Source of the DNA: Archangium minus
GTDB lineage: Bacteria; Myxococcota; Myxococcia; Myxococcales; Myxococcaceae
Reading direction: 5' to 3'
NCBI RefSeq assembly: GCF_044360475.1
Contig: NZ_CP043494.1
Span: forward strand, 11,966,001 to 12,030,000
Length of the DNA: 64,000 bases
The notes beneath the pieces were generated by a model. The model saw only the letters and a list, made by a program, of their open reading frames with translations, did not search any database and had not been told where the DNA came from. The stretch's first letter is position 1, and every line of letters begins with the position of its first letter. Positions 25,930 to 34,867 of this stretch are shown in pieces. A program made the position numbers and the translations under genes.

Positions 25930-26652
25930 ATGAAGCGCTCGTGGGGACGATGGGCACTGCTCGGAACGCTGGTGGTGGGCGGCTCGGCGATGGCGCAGGG
26001 ACGGCCAGGCGCCTCCCAACAGATTCCAGAGCAACAACAGCAGCCACACCACCAGCAGAAACGCGACCCGATGGCGCTCCAAGCCACCCAGCTGGGCCGG
26101 GCGATGGTCGCCGACGGTGTGCCCGCCTTCCTCTCGCAGCTCCAGCGCATCAACGAGACGGAGATCACCCTCGGGGAGCTCGCCCATGAGAAGGCCTCCT
26201 CGCCCTCCGTGCAGCAGTACGGCGAGCACATGGTGCAGGACCACCGGAAGGCCCAGCAGCAGATCGCGGACCTCGCGAAGCAGCGCAACCTCCGGCTTGA
26301 TCCCATGATGGAGCCCACCAACGACGTCCAGCGCCGGCTCCTGAGCGCCACCGATGCCACCAAGGCGAAGCTGTCCGTGCTGCAGGGTCAAATCTACGAC
26401 CAGCAGTACCTGGCCTCACAGGTGGCCTCCCACGACGAAACCATCCAGATCGTGACAATCGGGCGGCAGCTGTACCCCGAGCTCGCGCCCGTGCTGGATG
26501 GACTGCTGCCTCGGCTCCAAGAGCACCGGAGACAGGCGTACCAGCTCCTCGGGCAAATCCAGCCTCAGCCGCAGGCCCAGGCCGGTCAGCCGCAGCCGCA
26601 GCCGCAGCCGCAGCAGAAGCAGGCCCGTCCGCCCGCTGGCGAGCGCCGCTGA
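25930..26652 (+). CDS. DUF4142 ferritin-like secreted protein
   Basis: A 240-residue protein with a signal peptide (ALLGTLVVGGSAMAQG). The DUF4142 four-helix region includes LQRINETEITLGELAHEKAS, VQQYGEHMVQDHRKAQQQIA and the later VASHDETIQIVTIGRQLY. The spaced E, H and D residues recall a ferritin-like bundle, though metal binding is not proven for the family. The start and tail are glutamine/proline-rich (QIPEQQQQPHHQQ and a QPQPQ run) and probably flexible. The ATG at 25930 follows AAGGAG. DUF4142 proteins are common periplasmic, stress-associated proteins. A hairpin follows the stop. Confidence 0.83.
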   Translation: MKRSWGRWALLGTLVVGGSAMAQGRPGASQQIPEQQQQPHHQQKRDPMALQATQLGRAMVADGVPAFLSQLQRINETEITLGELAHEKASSPSVQQYGEHMVQDHRKAQQQIADLAKQRNLRLDPMMEPTNDVQRRLLSATDATKAKLSVLQGQIYDQQYLASQVASHDETIQIVTIGRQLYPELAPVLDGLLPRLQEHRRQAYQLLGQIQPQPQAQAGQPQPQPQPQQKQARPPAGERR

Positions 26653-26664
26653 GCCACCACGGGA

Positions 26665-26689
26665 GCCCGCTTCTCCGGTTGAAGCGGGC
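26665..26689 (+). terminator. hairpin after the DUF4142 gene
   Basis: GCCCGCTTC (26665-26673) pairs perfectly with GAAGCGGGC (26681-26689) around a 7-nt loop, 12 bp after the stop. No U-tract follows, so termination strength is uncertain. Confidence 0.5.
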
Positions 26690-26712
26690 ACACCGCGCGG
26701 TTAGGCAGGGGC

Positions 26713-27057
26713 ATGGCACATCCCGTGAGCTACGACGCGACGACGGAGACCTTCGACGCGCTGGTGCTGCAACCCAAGGACGAGCTGGTGGTGGTGGACT
26801 TCTGGGGGCCCGGCTGCCCCAACTGCGACATCTACGCGGCGGCCGAGCCCGCGCTCCTGTCCGAGCTGGAAGGGGCGCGGATGCGCGTGGTGAAGGTGAA
26901 CGCGTACGAGCACGAGGAGCTGGCCCGACGCTTCGGGCTGTACGGCATCCCCACCTTCCTGCTGTTCCGCGACGGCAAGCTGCTCGGGAAGATGAGCCAG
27001 TACTATGGACGCGAGTACTGGCTCGGCGTCGTCAGGGATCACCTGCCCACGGCCTGA
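26713..27057 (+). CDS. thioredoxin-family protein (CPNC active site)
   Basis: A 114-residue cytosolic thioredoxin fold. It has DELVVVDFWGPGCPNCDIYA with the active-site pair spaced C-P-N-C instead of the canonical C-G-P-C, and a GIPTFLLFRDGKLLG segment with the cis-proline. The altered dipeptide should change the redox potential, so a specialised disulphide reductase is possible. There is no signal peptide. It converges with the terpene cyclase gene with only 3 bp between stops. From sequence alone I cannot tell its substrate. Confidence 0.9.
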   Translation: MAHPVSYDATTETFDALVLQPKDELVVVDFWGPGCPNCDIYAAAEPALLSELEGARMRVVKVNAYEHEELARRFGLYGIPTFLLFRDGKLLGKMSQYYGREYWLGVVRDHLPTA

Positions 27058-27060
27058 GCG

Positions 27061-28107
27061 CTAGCGGCGCAGCTCGGGGAAGGGCGAGGTCGGCGAGCAG
27101 TAGCGCCCGGTCACCAGTGACCAGCGCACGTTGCCGTGGATCCACGCCTTCATCCCCTCCACGTACGAGAGCACCCGCGGATCCACCGGCCCCGACGCCA
27201 GCAGCTCCTCCTCGCACGCGATGAACGCGTCCGTGTCCGCGTTGATGAGCGAGATGGCCTCGTCGATGGCCTCCTCCAGGCCCAGCTGCCGGTTGACCTG
27301 GAGCACGTACACGAAGTTGTTCGGGTTGTTGTGCCAGAGGACCTCCTTCTCGAAAGAGAAGAGATCATTGGTCAGCCCCACCACCCGCGTGCACAGGTGC
27401 CGCATCCGCTGCACGAGCGGCAGCTGGAAGAGCGCCTCGGGCAACTCCTGGCCCTCCTGCGCGAACTCCACCAGGTCCTGGGCCGTGTACATGGCCGAGT
27501 CCATGGCGCGCTGCTCAATGTAGGGCTCGAGCTCGGGGACATTGCCCGCGGCCCAGTTTCGCGCGGCCGGGAGCGTGCCCCGGTAGAGGTAGTCCTCCGC
27601 ATCACGGGCGAAGCGCTCCAACCACATGTCGCTCGCCAGCCGACACATGCGCGTGTGCAGCTCATGGGTAAAGCGCTCGAGCGGCGTCGCACGGGAGCGC
27701 AGGGGCCCCCCTCTCAGCACCTTCAGGCACGCCTCCACATACGCCTGGAGGTACTCCGGACGCTGGCCCACCTCCTTCTGCTCGTCGGCCTCGTCATCGA
27801 AGAGGAACAGCCACACGTGCCAGTCATTGCACAGCTCCAACCGCTCCCGCGTCCCCTTCGGGTAGGTGTACGCCGTGAGCAGCCCGAACTGGCTCGCATC
27901 GAAGCGCTTCACCCGCGACGGCTCCTTGGGCAGCAGCTTCACCTCGAGCACCCGCGCCCGCGTGGCCCGGTCGATGGCCTTCGCATGCAGGCTCGGCTCC
28001 AACGGACAGGACGGGGGCATCCGCAGCGCCGACAGGCTGGGACCCTGAAGCAGTGGCACCTCTTCTGACAAGGCAGCAGCGGAACCCGAGTTGATGGCCA
28101 TCAGCAT
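27061..28107 (-). CDS. class I terpene cyclase
   Basis: A ~348-residue terpene synthase. The aspartate-rich metal motif is FLFDDEADE (first Asp about residue 104), the NSE motif is NDLFSFEKE (about 247-255), the probable pyrophosphate sensor Arg lies ~46 residues earlier in EQRAM, and the C-terminal RY pair is in WSLVTGRY. These ionise and cyclise farnesyl or geranyl diphosphate with three Mg ions; the size fits a sesquiterpene cyclase. The product cannot be predicted. No P450, methyltransferase or prenyl synthase adjoins it. I choose the ATG at 28107, with AGGTG just upstream; a GTG at 28113 is possible. Confidence 0.9.
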   Translation of the reverse strand: MLMAINSGSAAALSEEVPLLQGPSLSALRMPPSCPLEPSLHAKAIDRATRARVLEVKLLPKEPSRVKRFDASQFGLLTAYTYPKGTRERLELCNDWHVWLFLFDDEADEQKEVGQRPEYLQAYVEACLKVLRGGPLRSRATPLERFTHELHTRMCRLASDMWLERFARDAEDYLYRGTLPAARNWAAGNVPELEPYIEQRAMDSAMYTAQDLVEFAQEGQELPEALFQLPLVQRMRHLCTRVVGLTNDLFSFEKEVLWHNNPNNFVYVLQVNRQLGLEEAIDEAISLINADTDAFIACEEELLASGPVDPRVLSYVEGMKAWIHGNVRWSLVTGRYCSPTSPFPELRR

Positions 28108-28411
28108 CGGCACCTCGCGACAGGGTGTGGGCTCAGACGGGACGCATCCCTTAGTACCCGACCACGCTGTAATTTTGCAACGTTGCTACAAAAACCACAC
28201 TGTAGGCGTGAGTGGCTGAGCTGAGTCTCCGGGCTCCTGCTTTCTGACGAATTGAGAACATCAGACTAGTGGTAATCACTGAGTTTCACGACAACCTAAT
28301 GAATTGGGAAAGGCAACGTTTCTGTTGAACACAGGATAGCGGGGCCACGTGTCCTTCGAGCGGATCAGAAAATGATGGCATTGTGGCACGACGCGCCGAG
28401 TCGACTCGCGC
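28108..28411. promoter_or_regulatory. AT-richer upstream region of the terpene cyclase gene
   Basis: About 300 bp without a gene. It contains the perfect palindrome GCAACGTTGC at 28177-28186 inside an AT-rich block (TTTT before, ACAAAAA after), about 70 bp upstream of the cyclase start and in the right place for an operator or promoter element. Nothing else recognised. Confidence 0.35.
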
Positions 28412-28588
28412 TCAGTCCAGCAGGATGCGGCAGCCGTCGTCTTCCGACGCCATGGCCGCCTCCTCCATCGAGGCCAGGTCCGAGTCCACCTCCGGCGACT
28501 CCTCGAGCATCGTGAGGAACCGGCGAGCGATCTCCACGTCCCCGTGCAGTCCCGGCTCCGGACTCTGGCCGCGTGCAGGGAAAGACCC
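28412..28588 (-). pseudogene. 3' fragment of a gene or very small ORF abutting a repeat
   Basis: One reverse frame is open for 58 codons and ends at a TGA (28414-28412). The product has protein-like composition: RGQSPEPGLHGDVEIARRFL, then TMLEESPEVDSDLASMEEAA and a tail ASEDDGCRILLD. It begins directly at an in-frame TGA inside the palindromic repeat. A free-standing ORF could use the GTG at 28537 (41 residues), but no ribosome-binding site is evident. Most likely the repeat cut off the 5' part of a gene for an acidic helical protein. I recognise no family. Confidence 0.4.
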
Positions 28589-28629
28589 TCACCCAAGCCC
28601 TCTCCCAGAGGGAGAGGGGACATCCACAG
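28583..28629 (-). repeat. dispersed palindromic repeat, single copy
   Basis: ACCCTCACCCAAG is followed by the CCCTCTCCC/GGGAGAGGG hairpin (28598-28606 and 28610-28618) and the flank ACATCCACA. That flank is the reverse complement of the one at 2784-2792, so the conserved unit is longer than the hairpin. It lies ~100 bp upstream of the M3 peptidase start. Confidence 0.7.
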
Positions 28630-28726
28630 TGGGGCACGTCTACCCGCTACCGGTACGCATCCCGGCTGCGGTCCCCTGCTCCCAACGCTACATTCCGCGC
28701 CTCCGTACACCCCAGAAGGAGTCGAC

Positions 28727-30772
28727 TTGAGAATCGCCGCTCTCTCCCTCGCGGCCGCCCTCGGCGCGGCCGGCTGCTCCCACTCGACCATGACGAATCC
28801 CGAGCCCTCCTCCGTTCAGGCTGAAGCCCTCAAGTCCCTGCCAGCCCCCGAGGGCTCCAAGCTCATGTCCGGAACGCTCGAGGCCTTCAACGCCTCCTGC
28901 TCCGCCGACCTGGAGAGGGCCCGCGCGCAGATCTCCACCCTGAAGACCCTCAAGTCCGCCACCGACGGCCGTGCCGTCCTCGCGGCCTATGACGAGGCCA
29001 CGGCCGCGATTGGCAATGCCCTCAGCCGCTCCAGCCTCACCCGCGAGGTGCATCCCGACGCAGCCTTCCGCGATGCCGCTCGCGCGTGCGAGCAGAAGGC
29101 GGACTCCCTCAACGTGGAGATCTCCCAGGACCGCGGCGTCTATGACGCCCTGGCCGCCGTGGACCTCTCCAAGGCCGATGCCTCCACGCGCTACTGGATG
29201 GAGCGCACCCTGCTCGACTTCCGCCGCGCCGGCGTGGACCGCGACGACGCCACCCGCGCGAAGGTGAAGACGCTCAACGAAGAAATCCTCAAGCTCGGCC
29301 AGGCCTTCAACCAGAACATCGCCGAGGACGTGCGCAAGGTGGAGCTCGACCCCAAGGAGCTCGCCGGCCTCCCCGAGGACTTCATCAAGGCCCACGCGCC
29401 GGGCGCCAACGGCAAGGTGGTCATCACCTCCAACTACCCCGACTACTTCCCCTTCATGACGTACGCGCGCGACGGCAAGGCGCGCGAGAAGGTGTGGCGC
29501 GCCTACCGCCAGCGCGCGAACCCGAAGAACCTGGAGGTGCTCAACCAGCTCATCGCGAAGCGCCACGAGCTGGCCACGCTCCTGGGCTACCCCACCTGGG
29601 CCGCGTACGTCACCGAGACGAAGATGACGCGCACGCAGCAGGTGGCCTCGGAGTTCATCGACAAGGTGGCCGCCACCGCCGAGCAGCGCGCGAAGCAGGA
29701 GTACGCGGACCTGCTGGCCCGCAAGAAGAAGGACGACCCCAAGGCCACCGTGCTGGAGCCCTGGGATCAGGACTACTACGAGGACCGGCTCAAGGCCGAG
29801 CAGCTCGGGTTCGACTCGCAGTCGCTGCGCTCCTATTTCGAGTACGGGCGCGTGAAGAAGGGCGTGATGGACATCACCTCGCGCATGTGGGGCATCACCT
29901 ACGTGCCGGTGAAGGACGCCTCGGTGTGGCACCCCGAGGTGGAGGCCTACGACGTCACCGAGAACGGCACGCTGCTGGGCCGCATCTACCTGGACATGCA
30001 CCCGCGTGACGACAAGTACAAGCACGCGGCGCAGTTCGACATCGTCGCGGGACAGGCCGGCAAGCGCTACCCGGAGGGCGCGCTGGTGTGCAACTTCCCC
30101 AAGGAAGGCGCGCTGATGACGCAGGACGAGGTGGAGACGTTCTTCCACGAGTTCGGTCACCTGCTGCACCACGTCTTCGCCGGCCGCCAGCAGTGGAAGG
30201 GAATTACGGGCATCTCCACCGAGTGGGACTTCGTGGAGACGCCCTCCATGCTGCTGCAGCAGTGGGCCACCAACCCCACCATCCTCCAGGAGTTCGCCCG
30301 CCACCACGAGACGGGTGAGGCCATCCCCGCCGCGCTGGTGGAGAAGCTCCGCGCGTCGAAGGAGTTCGGCAAGGGCCTGTGGACGCGCCGGCAGATGTTC
30401 CTGGCGGCGGTGTCGCTGGACTACTACTCGCGCGCGCCGGGCTTCGACACCACCGAGTCGCTGAAGAAGCTGCAGGAGAAGTACAGCCCGTTCCGCCACG
30501 AGTACCGCGACGGCACGTACTTCCAGCTCGCCTTCGGCCACCTGGAGGGGTACTCGGCCGCCTACTACACGTACGTCTGGTCGCTCGTCATCGCCAAGGA
30601 CCTGGAGACCGAGTTCCAGAAGCACGGCTACCTGGATACGGCCACCACGATGAAGTACCGCAAGACGGTGCTCGAGCCCGGTGGCTCCAAGCCCGCCGCC
30701 GAGCTGGTGAAGGACTTCCTCGGCCGGCCCTACGGCTTTGAGGCCTACCGCGCGTACCTCGACGCGAAGTAG
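28727..30772 (+). CDS. M3-family metallopeptidase lipoprotein (oligopeptidase)
   Basis: A 681-residue thimet-oligopeptidase-like enzyme. The lipoprotein signal (MRIAALSLAAALGAAGCSHS) places it in the envelope. The helical N-terminal half leads to the zinc site HEFGH (His ~474, Glu ~475, His ~478, in FFHEFGHLLHHVF) and a downstream glutamate in TEWDFVETPS; FGHLEGYSAAYYTYVWSL matches the substrate-binding end. It degrades peptides of up to about 17 residues. I choose the TTG at 28727 because it follows AGAAGGAG and starts the signal; the open frame before it runs through the repeat. It probably feeds on peptides from prey. Confidence 0.93.
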   Translation: MRIAALSLAAALGAAGCSHSTMTNPEPSSVQAEALKSLPAPEGSKLMSGTLEAFNASCSADLERARAQISTLKTLKSATDGRAVLAAYDEATAAIGNALSRSSLTREVHPDAAFRDAARACEQKADSLNVEISQDRGVYDALAAVDLSKADASTRYWMERTLLDFRRAGVDRDDATRAKVKTLNEEILKLGQAFNQNIAEDVRKVELDPKELAGLPEDFIKAHAPGANGKVVITSNYPDYFPFMTYARDGKAREKVWRAYRQRANPKNLEVLNQLIAKRHELATLLGYPTWAAYVTETKMTRTQQVASEFIDKVAATAEQRAKQEYADLLARKKKDDPKATVLEPWDQDYYEDRLKAEQLGFDSQSLRSYFEYGRVKKGVMDITSRMWGITYVPVKDASVWHPEVEAYDVTENGTLLGRIYLDMHPRDDKYKHAAQFDIVAGQAGKRYPEGALVCNFPKEGALMTQDEVETFFHEFGHLLHHVFAGRQQWKGITGISTEWDFVETPSMLLQQWATNPTILQEFARHHETGEAIPAALVEKLRASKEFGKGLWTRRQMFLAAVSLDYYSRAPGFDTTESLKKLQEKYSPFRHEYRDGTYFQLAFGHLEGYSAAYYTYVWSLVIAKDLETEFQKHGYLDTATTMKYRKTVLEPGGSKPAAELVKDFLGRPYGFEAYRAYLDAK

Positions 30773-30804
30773 CCTGTCGAGCGACTCTTCCCAGGGGGCA
30801 GTTC

Positions 30805-31392
30805 GTGGACAGCCGTGAGGCGTTGAACCTTCGCATCCGAGCAGCGACCGAGAAGGATCAGCTGCTCGGCATCTTCTTCGACAGCTCCCAGGAGAACCTC
30901 GAGCGGATGCTGGGCCCGGCAGCGGCAATGGCCGTGCGCGCGGAGGCCCTCGGCTCACGCAGCATCGTGAGCTTCTTCCGCTACCCGGTGGCCGATCTCC
31001 TCAAGCTGGCCGACCTGGGCGTGCAGCGCAGCAAGGCGGGCACGAGCAACTACGACGGCTCCATCGCGGAGTTCGGCCGCGCGGCGGTGAACTACTTCTT
31101 CGACTCGCAGGCAGGAAAGATGATGTCCTTCCTGTCGGGAGACGAGCCCCACCGGCTCATGGCGAGCTCGCCCTCCGCCTACAAAGCCGTCACCACCTTC
31201 GGTGAGCGCACGTACGAACGGGTGGGGGCCCGCTCCGGCCGGCTGATCTGCCAGGGGGAACTGCTCGGCCCCGCGTGGATGCAAGGCGTGGTGGAGCAGG
31301 CCCTCCTGAAAGCGGCGAAGGTGACCGCGCGCGTGCGCGTGGAGGTGAAGAACACCCCCGGCACCGACTTCACCGTCCACGTGGAATGGTAG
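30805..31392 (+). CDS. TIGR02265 (DUF2378) family protein
   Basis: A 195-residue protein with the pattern of a myxobacterial paralogous family. It has KDQLLGIFFDSSQENLERML, a central RYPVADLLKLADLGVQRSKA with the GVQRS-type turn, EFGRAAVNYFFDSQAGKMM and a C-terminal strand pair. Such proteins are numerous in Myxococcales, and no biochemical function is known to me. There is no signal peptide. The start is a GTG at 30805 behind AGGGGGCAG. It follows the M3 gene by 32 bp and may be co-transcribed. Confidence 0.8.
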   Translation: MDSREALNLRIRAATEKDQLLGIFFDSSQENLERMLGPAAAMAVRAEALGSRSIVSFFRYPVADLLKLADLGVQRSKAGTSNYDGSIAEFGRAAVNYFFDSQAGKMMSFLSGDEPHRLMASSPSAYKAVTTFGERTYERVGARSGRLICQGELLGPAWMQGVVEQALLKAAKVTARVRVEVKNTPGTDFTVHVEW

Positions 31393-31410
31393 CTTCCGCG
31401 GAGCAACTCC

Positions 31411-31986
31411 TCACGCGGCCCCACGCCCCGAAGGCGTAGGGATGTGAGGCCCGCGAGGGCCGGGACGAGCCCTCGCCCGCCACACCGCCGCCGTGTAGTC
31501 CACCACCGAGGCGAGCGCAGTCAGGCCCACGGCAATCACCAGCGGACGCACCAGCACCGGCACCAGCAGCACCGCGAGGAGCGCTCCGAGTTGCAGGGTC
31601 GTCACCACCTTGCCCAGCATCCGAGCCTTGAACTGCACGGGCCGGAACTGCGGCACGATACGCGCCACGATAAAGCCCAGCCCCGTCGCTACGTCGCGCA
31701 CCACCAGGATGCCGAACTCCACCGGCGTCAAGCTGCCCTCCAGGACGAAGGTCAGCAGCGCCACCATGACGAAGGCCCGGTCCGCGATGGGATCGATGAG
31801 CGCGCCCCAGTACGACTCCAGGTGTTTGTGACGGGCGATATACCCGTCCAGGAAGTCCGTTAGCGCCGCGGCCACCACCAGACCCACTCGGACCAGCGGG
31901 TCTTCCAGCACGACAAAAACAGCCGCGAGGGGCAGACGGGTCAGGGACAGCGCGTTGAGGAGCGTGAGGCTCGTGCGGCGGCGCAT
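31411..31986 (-). CDS. CDP-alcohol phosphatidyltransferase
   Basis: A 191-residue polytopic enzyme with the family signature D-G-x2-A-R-x8-G-x3-D-x3-D, visible as DGYIARHKHL followed by ESYWGALIDPIADRA. It moves a phosphatidyl group from CDP-diacylglycerol to an alcohol such as glycerol phosphate or serine at the inner membrane. About five hydrophobic helices follow. The closest general match is PgsA-like phosphatidylglycerophosphate synthase, but the alcohol specificity is not readable. A ~20-residue proline/arginine-rich tail is unusual. It converges with the TIGR02265 gene. Confidence 0.88.
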   Translation of the reverse strand: MRRRTSLTLLNALSLTRLPLAAVFVVLEDPLVRVGLVVAAALTDFLDGYIARHKHLESYWGALIDPIADRAFVMVALLTFVLEGSLTPVEFGILVVRDVATGLGFIVARIVPQFRPVQFKARMLGKVVTTLQLGALLAVLLVPVLVRPLVIAVGLTALASVVDYTAAVWRARARPGPRGPHIPTPSGRGAA

Positions 31987-32062
31987 ACGCCGAAGCTAAG
32001 GATGACTCCCGCCCTTTGCATGCCGAGCAGCAAGCCCCTGCCCGCTCCTCGGCTCGCTCTGT

Positions 32063-32866
32063 CTACTCGTTGTCCGAGGGTTCCGCGTCCGACGGCCTGT
32101 CGTGCAGACAGAAAGCCCCCCCGAGCCGCAGCGCCGCCATCACCAGGGGCAGCAGGGACAATAAGACATAGGAACTGTCCATTCCTCCCAGCATGGAGAG
32201 GGTGACACCCAACCAGGGCAGACCCGGGAGCGCCACCAGCAGGAGCAGGAGGTAGTGCAACCACGGCCTCCGCGACACTGGCTCGGACCCCAACAGGAAG
32301 GCTGGCAGGAACGAAGTGAGGGTCACCAGCAGCGCCCAGAGCAGAACGAACGGCCACGCCTCCACGCCCGCGCTGATGCCGAAGAAGAGCACGGGCAGCA
32401 GCTCCACCAACCCCGCCACACTGGTCGACACCGCGCCCAGACCGTGGCGCGAGCTGCGCTCCACCCCTGCTCCGGTGGCCTTCCGTTCGGCGGCACGCGC
32501 CTCGGCGAACAGCTCTGGTGGCACCTCCAGCGCATGGGGATAACCGAGTTCCGCCAGCGCCAGCACCGCCGCATGCCCCACCTGGCGCCCATCGCGGCCC
32601 GTGAACGTACGGACCTGCGAGTCCTCCAGGATGTCGTGCAGCAGCTCCGCCCGCTCCCGTGCCTCCTCGCCAGGCCCCAACGGCAACGCGAGCCCGCTCA
32701 GGAGCGCATCCACGTCGGAGCGGCTCACTCCCGGGGCTCGCACCTGCTCCAGCAGCTCGCGAGGGGACGGCAGCTCGCGAGGGGATGGCAGCTCACCGAG
32801 ACTCACGAGCTCGGAGACCTCGGTAGTCGCTTCAGACGCACGGACGGAGGGGCGTGAACGTTCCAC
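32063..32866 (-). CDS. membrane protein of unknown function
   Basis: A ~267-residue protein. The N-terminal half is soluble and includes a tandem LPSPRELPSPRE and a helical part (RAELLHDILEDSQVRTFTGR; GHAAVLALAELGYPHALEVP). The C-terminal half has about four membrane helices (LVELLPVLFFGISAGVEAW; VLLWALLVTLTSFLPAFLL; LHYLLLLLVALPGLPWLGV; VLLSLLPLVMAALRLGG). The start is taken at the GTG at 32866; the frame continues upstream but becomes shadow of the next gene. It is divergent from a VWA protein gene across ~135 bp. I recognise no family. Confidence 0.65.
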   Translation of the reverse strand: MERSRPSVRASEATTEVSELVSLGELPSPRELPSPRELLEQVRAPGVSRSDVDALLSGLALPLGPGEEARERAELLHDILEDSQVRTFTGRDGRQVGHAAVLALAELGYPHALEVPPELFAEARAAERKATGAGVERSSRHGLGAVSTSVAGLVELLPVLFFGISAGVEAWPFVLLWALLVTLTSFLPAFLLGSEPVSRRPWLHYLLLLLVALPGLPWLGVTLSMLGGMDSSYVLLSLLPLVMAALRLGGAFCLHDRPSDAEPSDNE

Positions 32867-33001
32867 GATGGGATTCAGCCTGTCCCATCCCCGCCCCGGA
32901 GGGAAGGGCACCCGGCCTTCACCTGCACCTCGGGAACCCGTCGCGCACGCCGTTGTCCAAGGGCTCCGACAGACGAAATCCACCCAGCCTGGAGGCAGTG
33001 C

Positions 33002-34816
33002 ATGAGACGAAAGACCCTGGCCGTCACGGGAGTCGTGTGCGCGCTGGCCGTTGCAAGCGGGACGCTCGGCAGATGTCAGCGCGCCGAAGAGGCACAGCCA
33101 CTCGCGATGGAGCAGACGGTGTCCCGAAAGGTGATGCTCGCGGAGCCTCAGGCCATGAAGCAGCAACAGGCCGAGGCCCCGAAGCGGGAAGACGCGCCTC
33201 CCTCGCCCGACCGGAGCGCACTGTTCGGCGCGAAGGTCTTCAATGCGGACAGCGGAGGCACCGCCTTGGGGCTCCGAGGGCTCGGGCTCAAGGGCGCGGC
33301 TCAGGGGGCGGGCGGCGACACGACCCTGGGGATTGGGATTGGAGGCCTCGGGACCCGGGGCCGGGGAGGCGGAGGCAAGGCCAGCGTGAGCGTCCCACGT
33401 GCCCATGTCCCCGCTGAGCCGCTCGCCAACAACGCCGAGCCGTCCAGCGACCACGCGGTGAATCCCTTCGTCACCGCCGCCGAGGACCGGCTGTCCACCT
33501 TCGCCCTCGACGTGGACACCGCCTCCTATACCCTCGCGCGGCGCACGCTTCTCGAGGGCAGGCAGCCGCCGCGCGAGCTCGTGCGCGTGGAGGAGTTCCT
33601 CAACTACTTCCGCTACACCTACCCCGAGCCCCAGCAGGAGGCTCCGCTCGCGGTGCACCTGGATGCGGCGCCCTCGCCCTTCACCCCCGGCAAACACCTG
33701 CTGCGCGTGGGTGTCCAGGGCAAGCGCCTGAGCATCTCCAAGCGCAAGCCCGCGCACCTCACCTTCCTGGTGGATGTCTCCGGCTCCATGAACTCCCCGG
33801 ACAAACTCCCGCTCGCGCAACGCTCCCTGCGCCTGCTCGTGGACAACCTGCGAGATGGCGACACCGTGGCGCTCGTCACCTACGCGGGTGGCGTGAGGCT
33901 CGCGCTGCCCCCCACCGGCCTCGAGCACAAGGCCCGCATCCACGCCGCCATCGAGGAGCTCACCGCTGGGGGCTCCACCGCCATGGCCTCCGGCATTCAG
34001 CTCGCCTACCGGCAAGCCATGAAGACGCTGGATGGGCGCTCGGTATCGCGCGTCATCATCCTCTCCGATGGCGATGCCAACGTGGGCCCCTCCTCGCACG
34101 AGGAAATCCTGAAGCTCATCCGCGGCTACGTGAAGGAGGGCGTCACCGTCACCACCGTGGGCTTTGGCATGGGCAACTACAGGGACACGCTCATGGAGCA
34201 GTTCGCCAACCAGGGCAATGGCAACCACTACTACGTGGACTCGCTGATGGCCGCGCGCCGCATCTTCCAGGAGCAGCTCGGCGGCACCCTGGAGGTCATC
34301 GCCCAGGACGTGAAGCTCCAGGTGGAGTTCGACCCCGCCCAGGTGGCCCGCTACCGGCTCGTGGGCTACGAGAACCGGAACATCGCCGACAAGGACTTCC
34401 GCAACGACAAGGTAGACGCGGGGGAGATCGGCTCCGGCCACACGGTCACCGCGCTCTACGAGTTGGAGCTGAAGCCCGGAGCAGGCGATGGCCTGGCCAC
34501 CGTGCGACTCCGCGCCAAACAGCCCCGGGGCGAGACGGCCTCGGAGCACGTGTACCGCTTTCCCGCCAGCGCGCTCGCGGCCTCCTTCACCGGAGCCCCT
34601 CAAGACCTGCGCTTTGCCACCGCCGTCATGGGCGCCGCGGAGCTACTGCGCCACAGCCCGCACGCCGAACGCTGGAGCCTCGAGCAGGTGGTGAAGATTG
34701 CCCGGGACGCCACGCCCCGAGGCAACGCCGAGCGCGAGGAATTCCTCAAGCTGCTGGAGCGCACCCGCGCGTTGAGGAGCCCGGTGGCTCGGCGAGGGGA
34801 CCACACGGCCAACTAA
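33002..34816 (+). CDS. von Willebrand factor type A protein (YfbK-like, DUF3520)
   Basis: A 604-residue envelope protein. The signal region ends in a possible lipobox (TLGRC). A low-complexity part includes a glycine-rich stretch (about 85-125). Then come the VWF N-terminal region (NPFVTAAEDRLSTFALDVDT), the VWA domain with MIDAS DVSGSMNSPDKLPLAQRS and SDGDANVGPSS, and a C-terminal DUF3520 region (FDPAQVARYRLVGYENRNIA). The order matches YfbK-type proteins. VWA domains bind partners through a metal; the partner is unknown. GGAGG precedes the ATG. The neighbouring divergent membrane protein could be functionally linked. Confidence 0.9.
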   Translation: MRRKTLAVTGVVCALAVASGTLGRCQRAEEAQPLAMEQTVSRKVMLAEPQAMKQQQAEAPKREDAPPSPDRSALFGAKVFNADSGGTALGLRGLGLKGAAQGAGGDTTLGIGIGGLGTRGRGGGGKASVSVPRAHVPAEPLANNAEPSSDHAVNPFVTAAEDRLSTFALDVDTASYTLARRTLLEGRQPPRELVRVEEFLNYFRYTYPEPQQEAPLAVHLDAAPSPFTPGKHLLRVGVQGKRLSISKRKPAHLTFLVDVSGSMNSPDKLPLAQRSLRLLVDNLRDGDTVALVTYAGGVRLALPPTGLEHKARIHAAIEELTAGGSTAMASGIQLAYRQAMKTLDGRSVSRVIILSDGDANVGPSSHEEILKLIRGYVKEGVTVTTVGFGMGNYRDTLMEQFANQGNGNHYYVDSLMAARRIFQEQLGGTLEVIAQDVKLQVEFDPAQVARYRLVGYENRNIADKDFRNDKVDAGEIGSGHTVTALYELELKPGAGDGLATVRLRAKQPRGETASEHVYRFPASALAASFTGAPQDLRFATAVMGAAELLRHSPHAERWSLEQVVKIARDATPRGNAEREEFLKLLERTRALRSPVARRGDHTAN

Positions 34817-34867
34817 GCGGAATCATAGAGGTTTACATCCAGCCCCGGGTTCTAGTAGGGCGCGCCT

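Noticed and set aside
28688..30958. 756-codon reverse ORF
   Set aside because: Antisense shadow of the M3 peptidase gene; composition rather than protein-like motifs.
32867..34603. Upstream part of the long reverse ORF ending at 32063
   Set aside because: Only the portion before 32866 looks like a real protein; the rest is antisense to the VWA gene.
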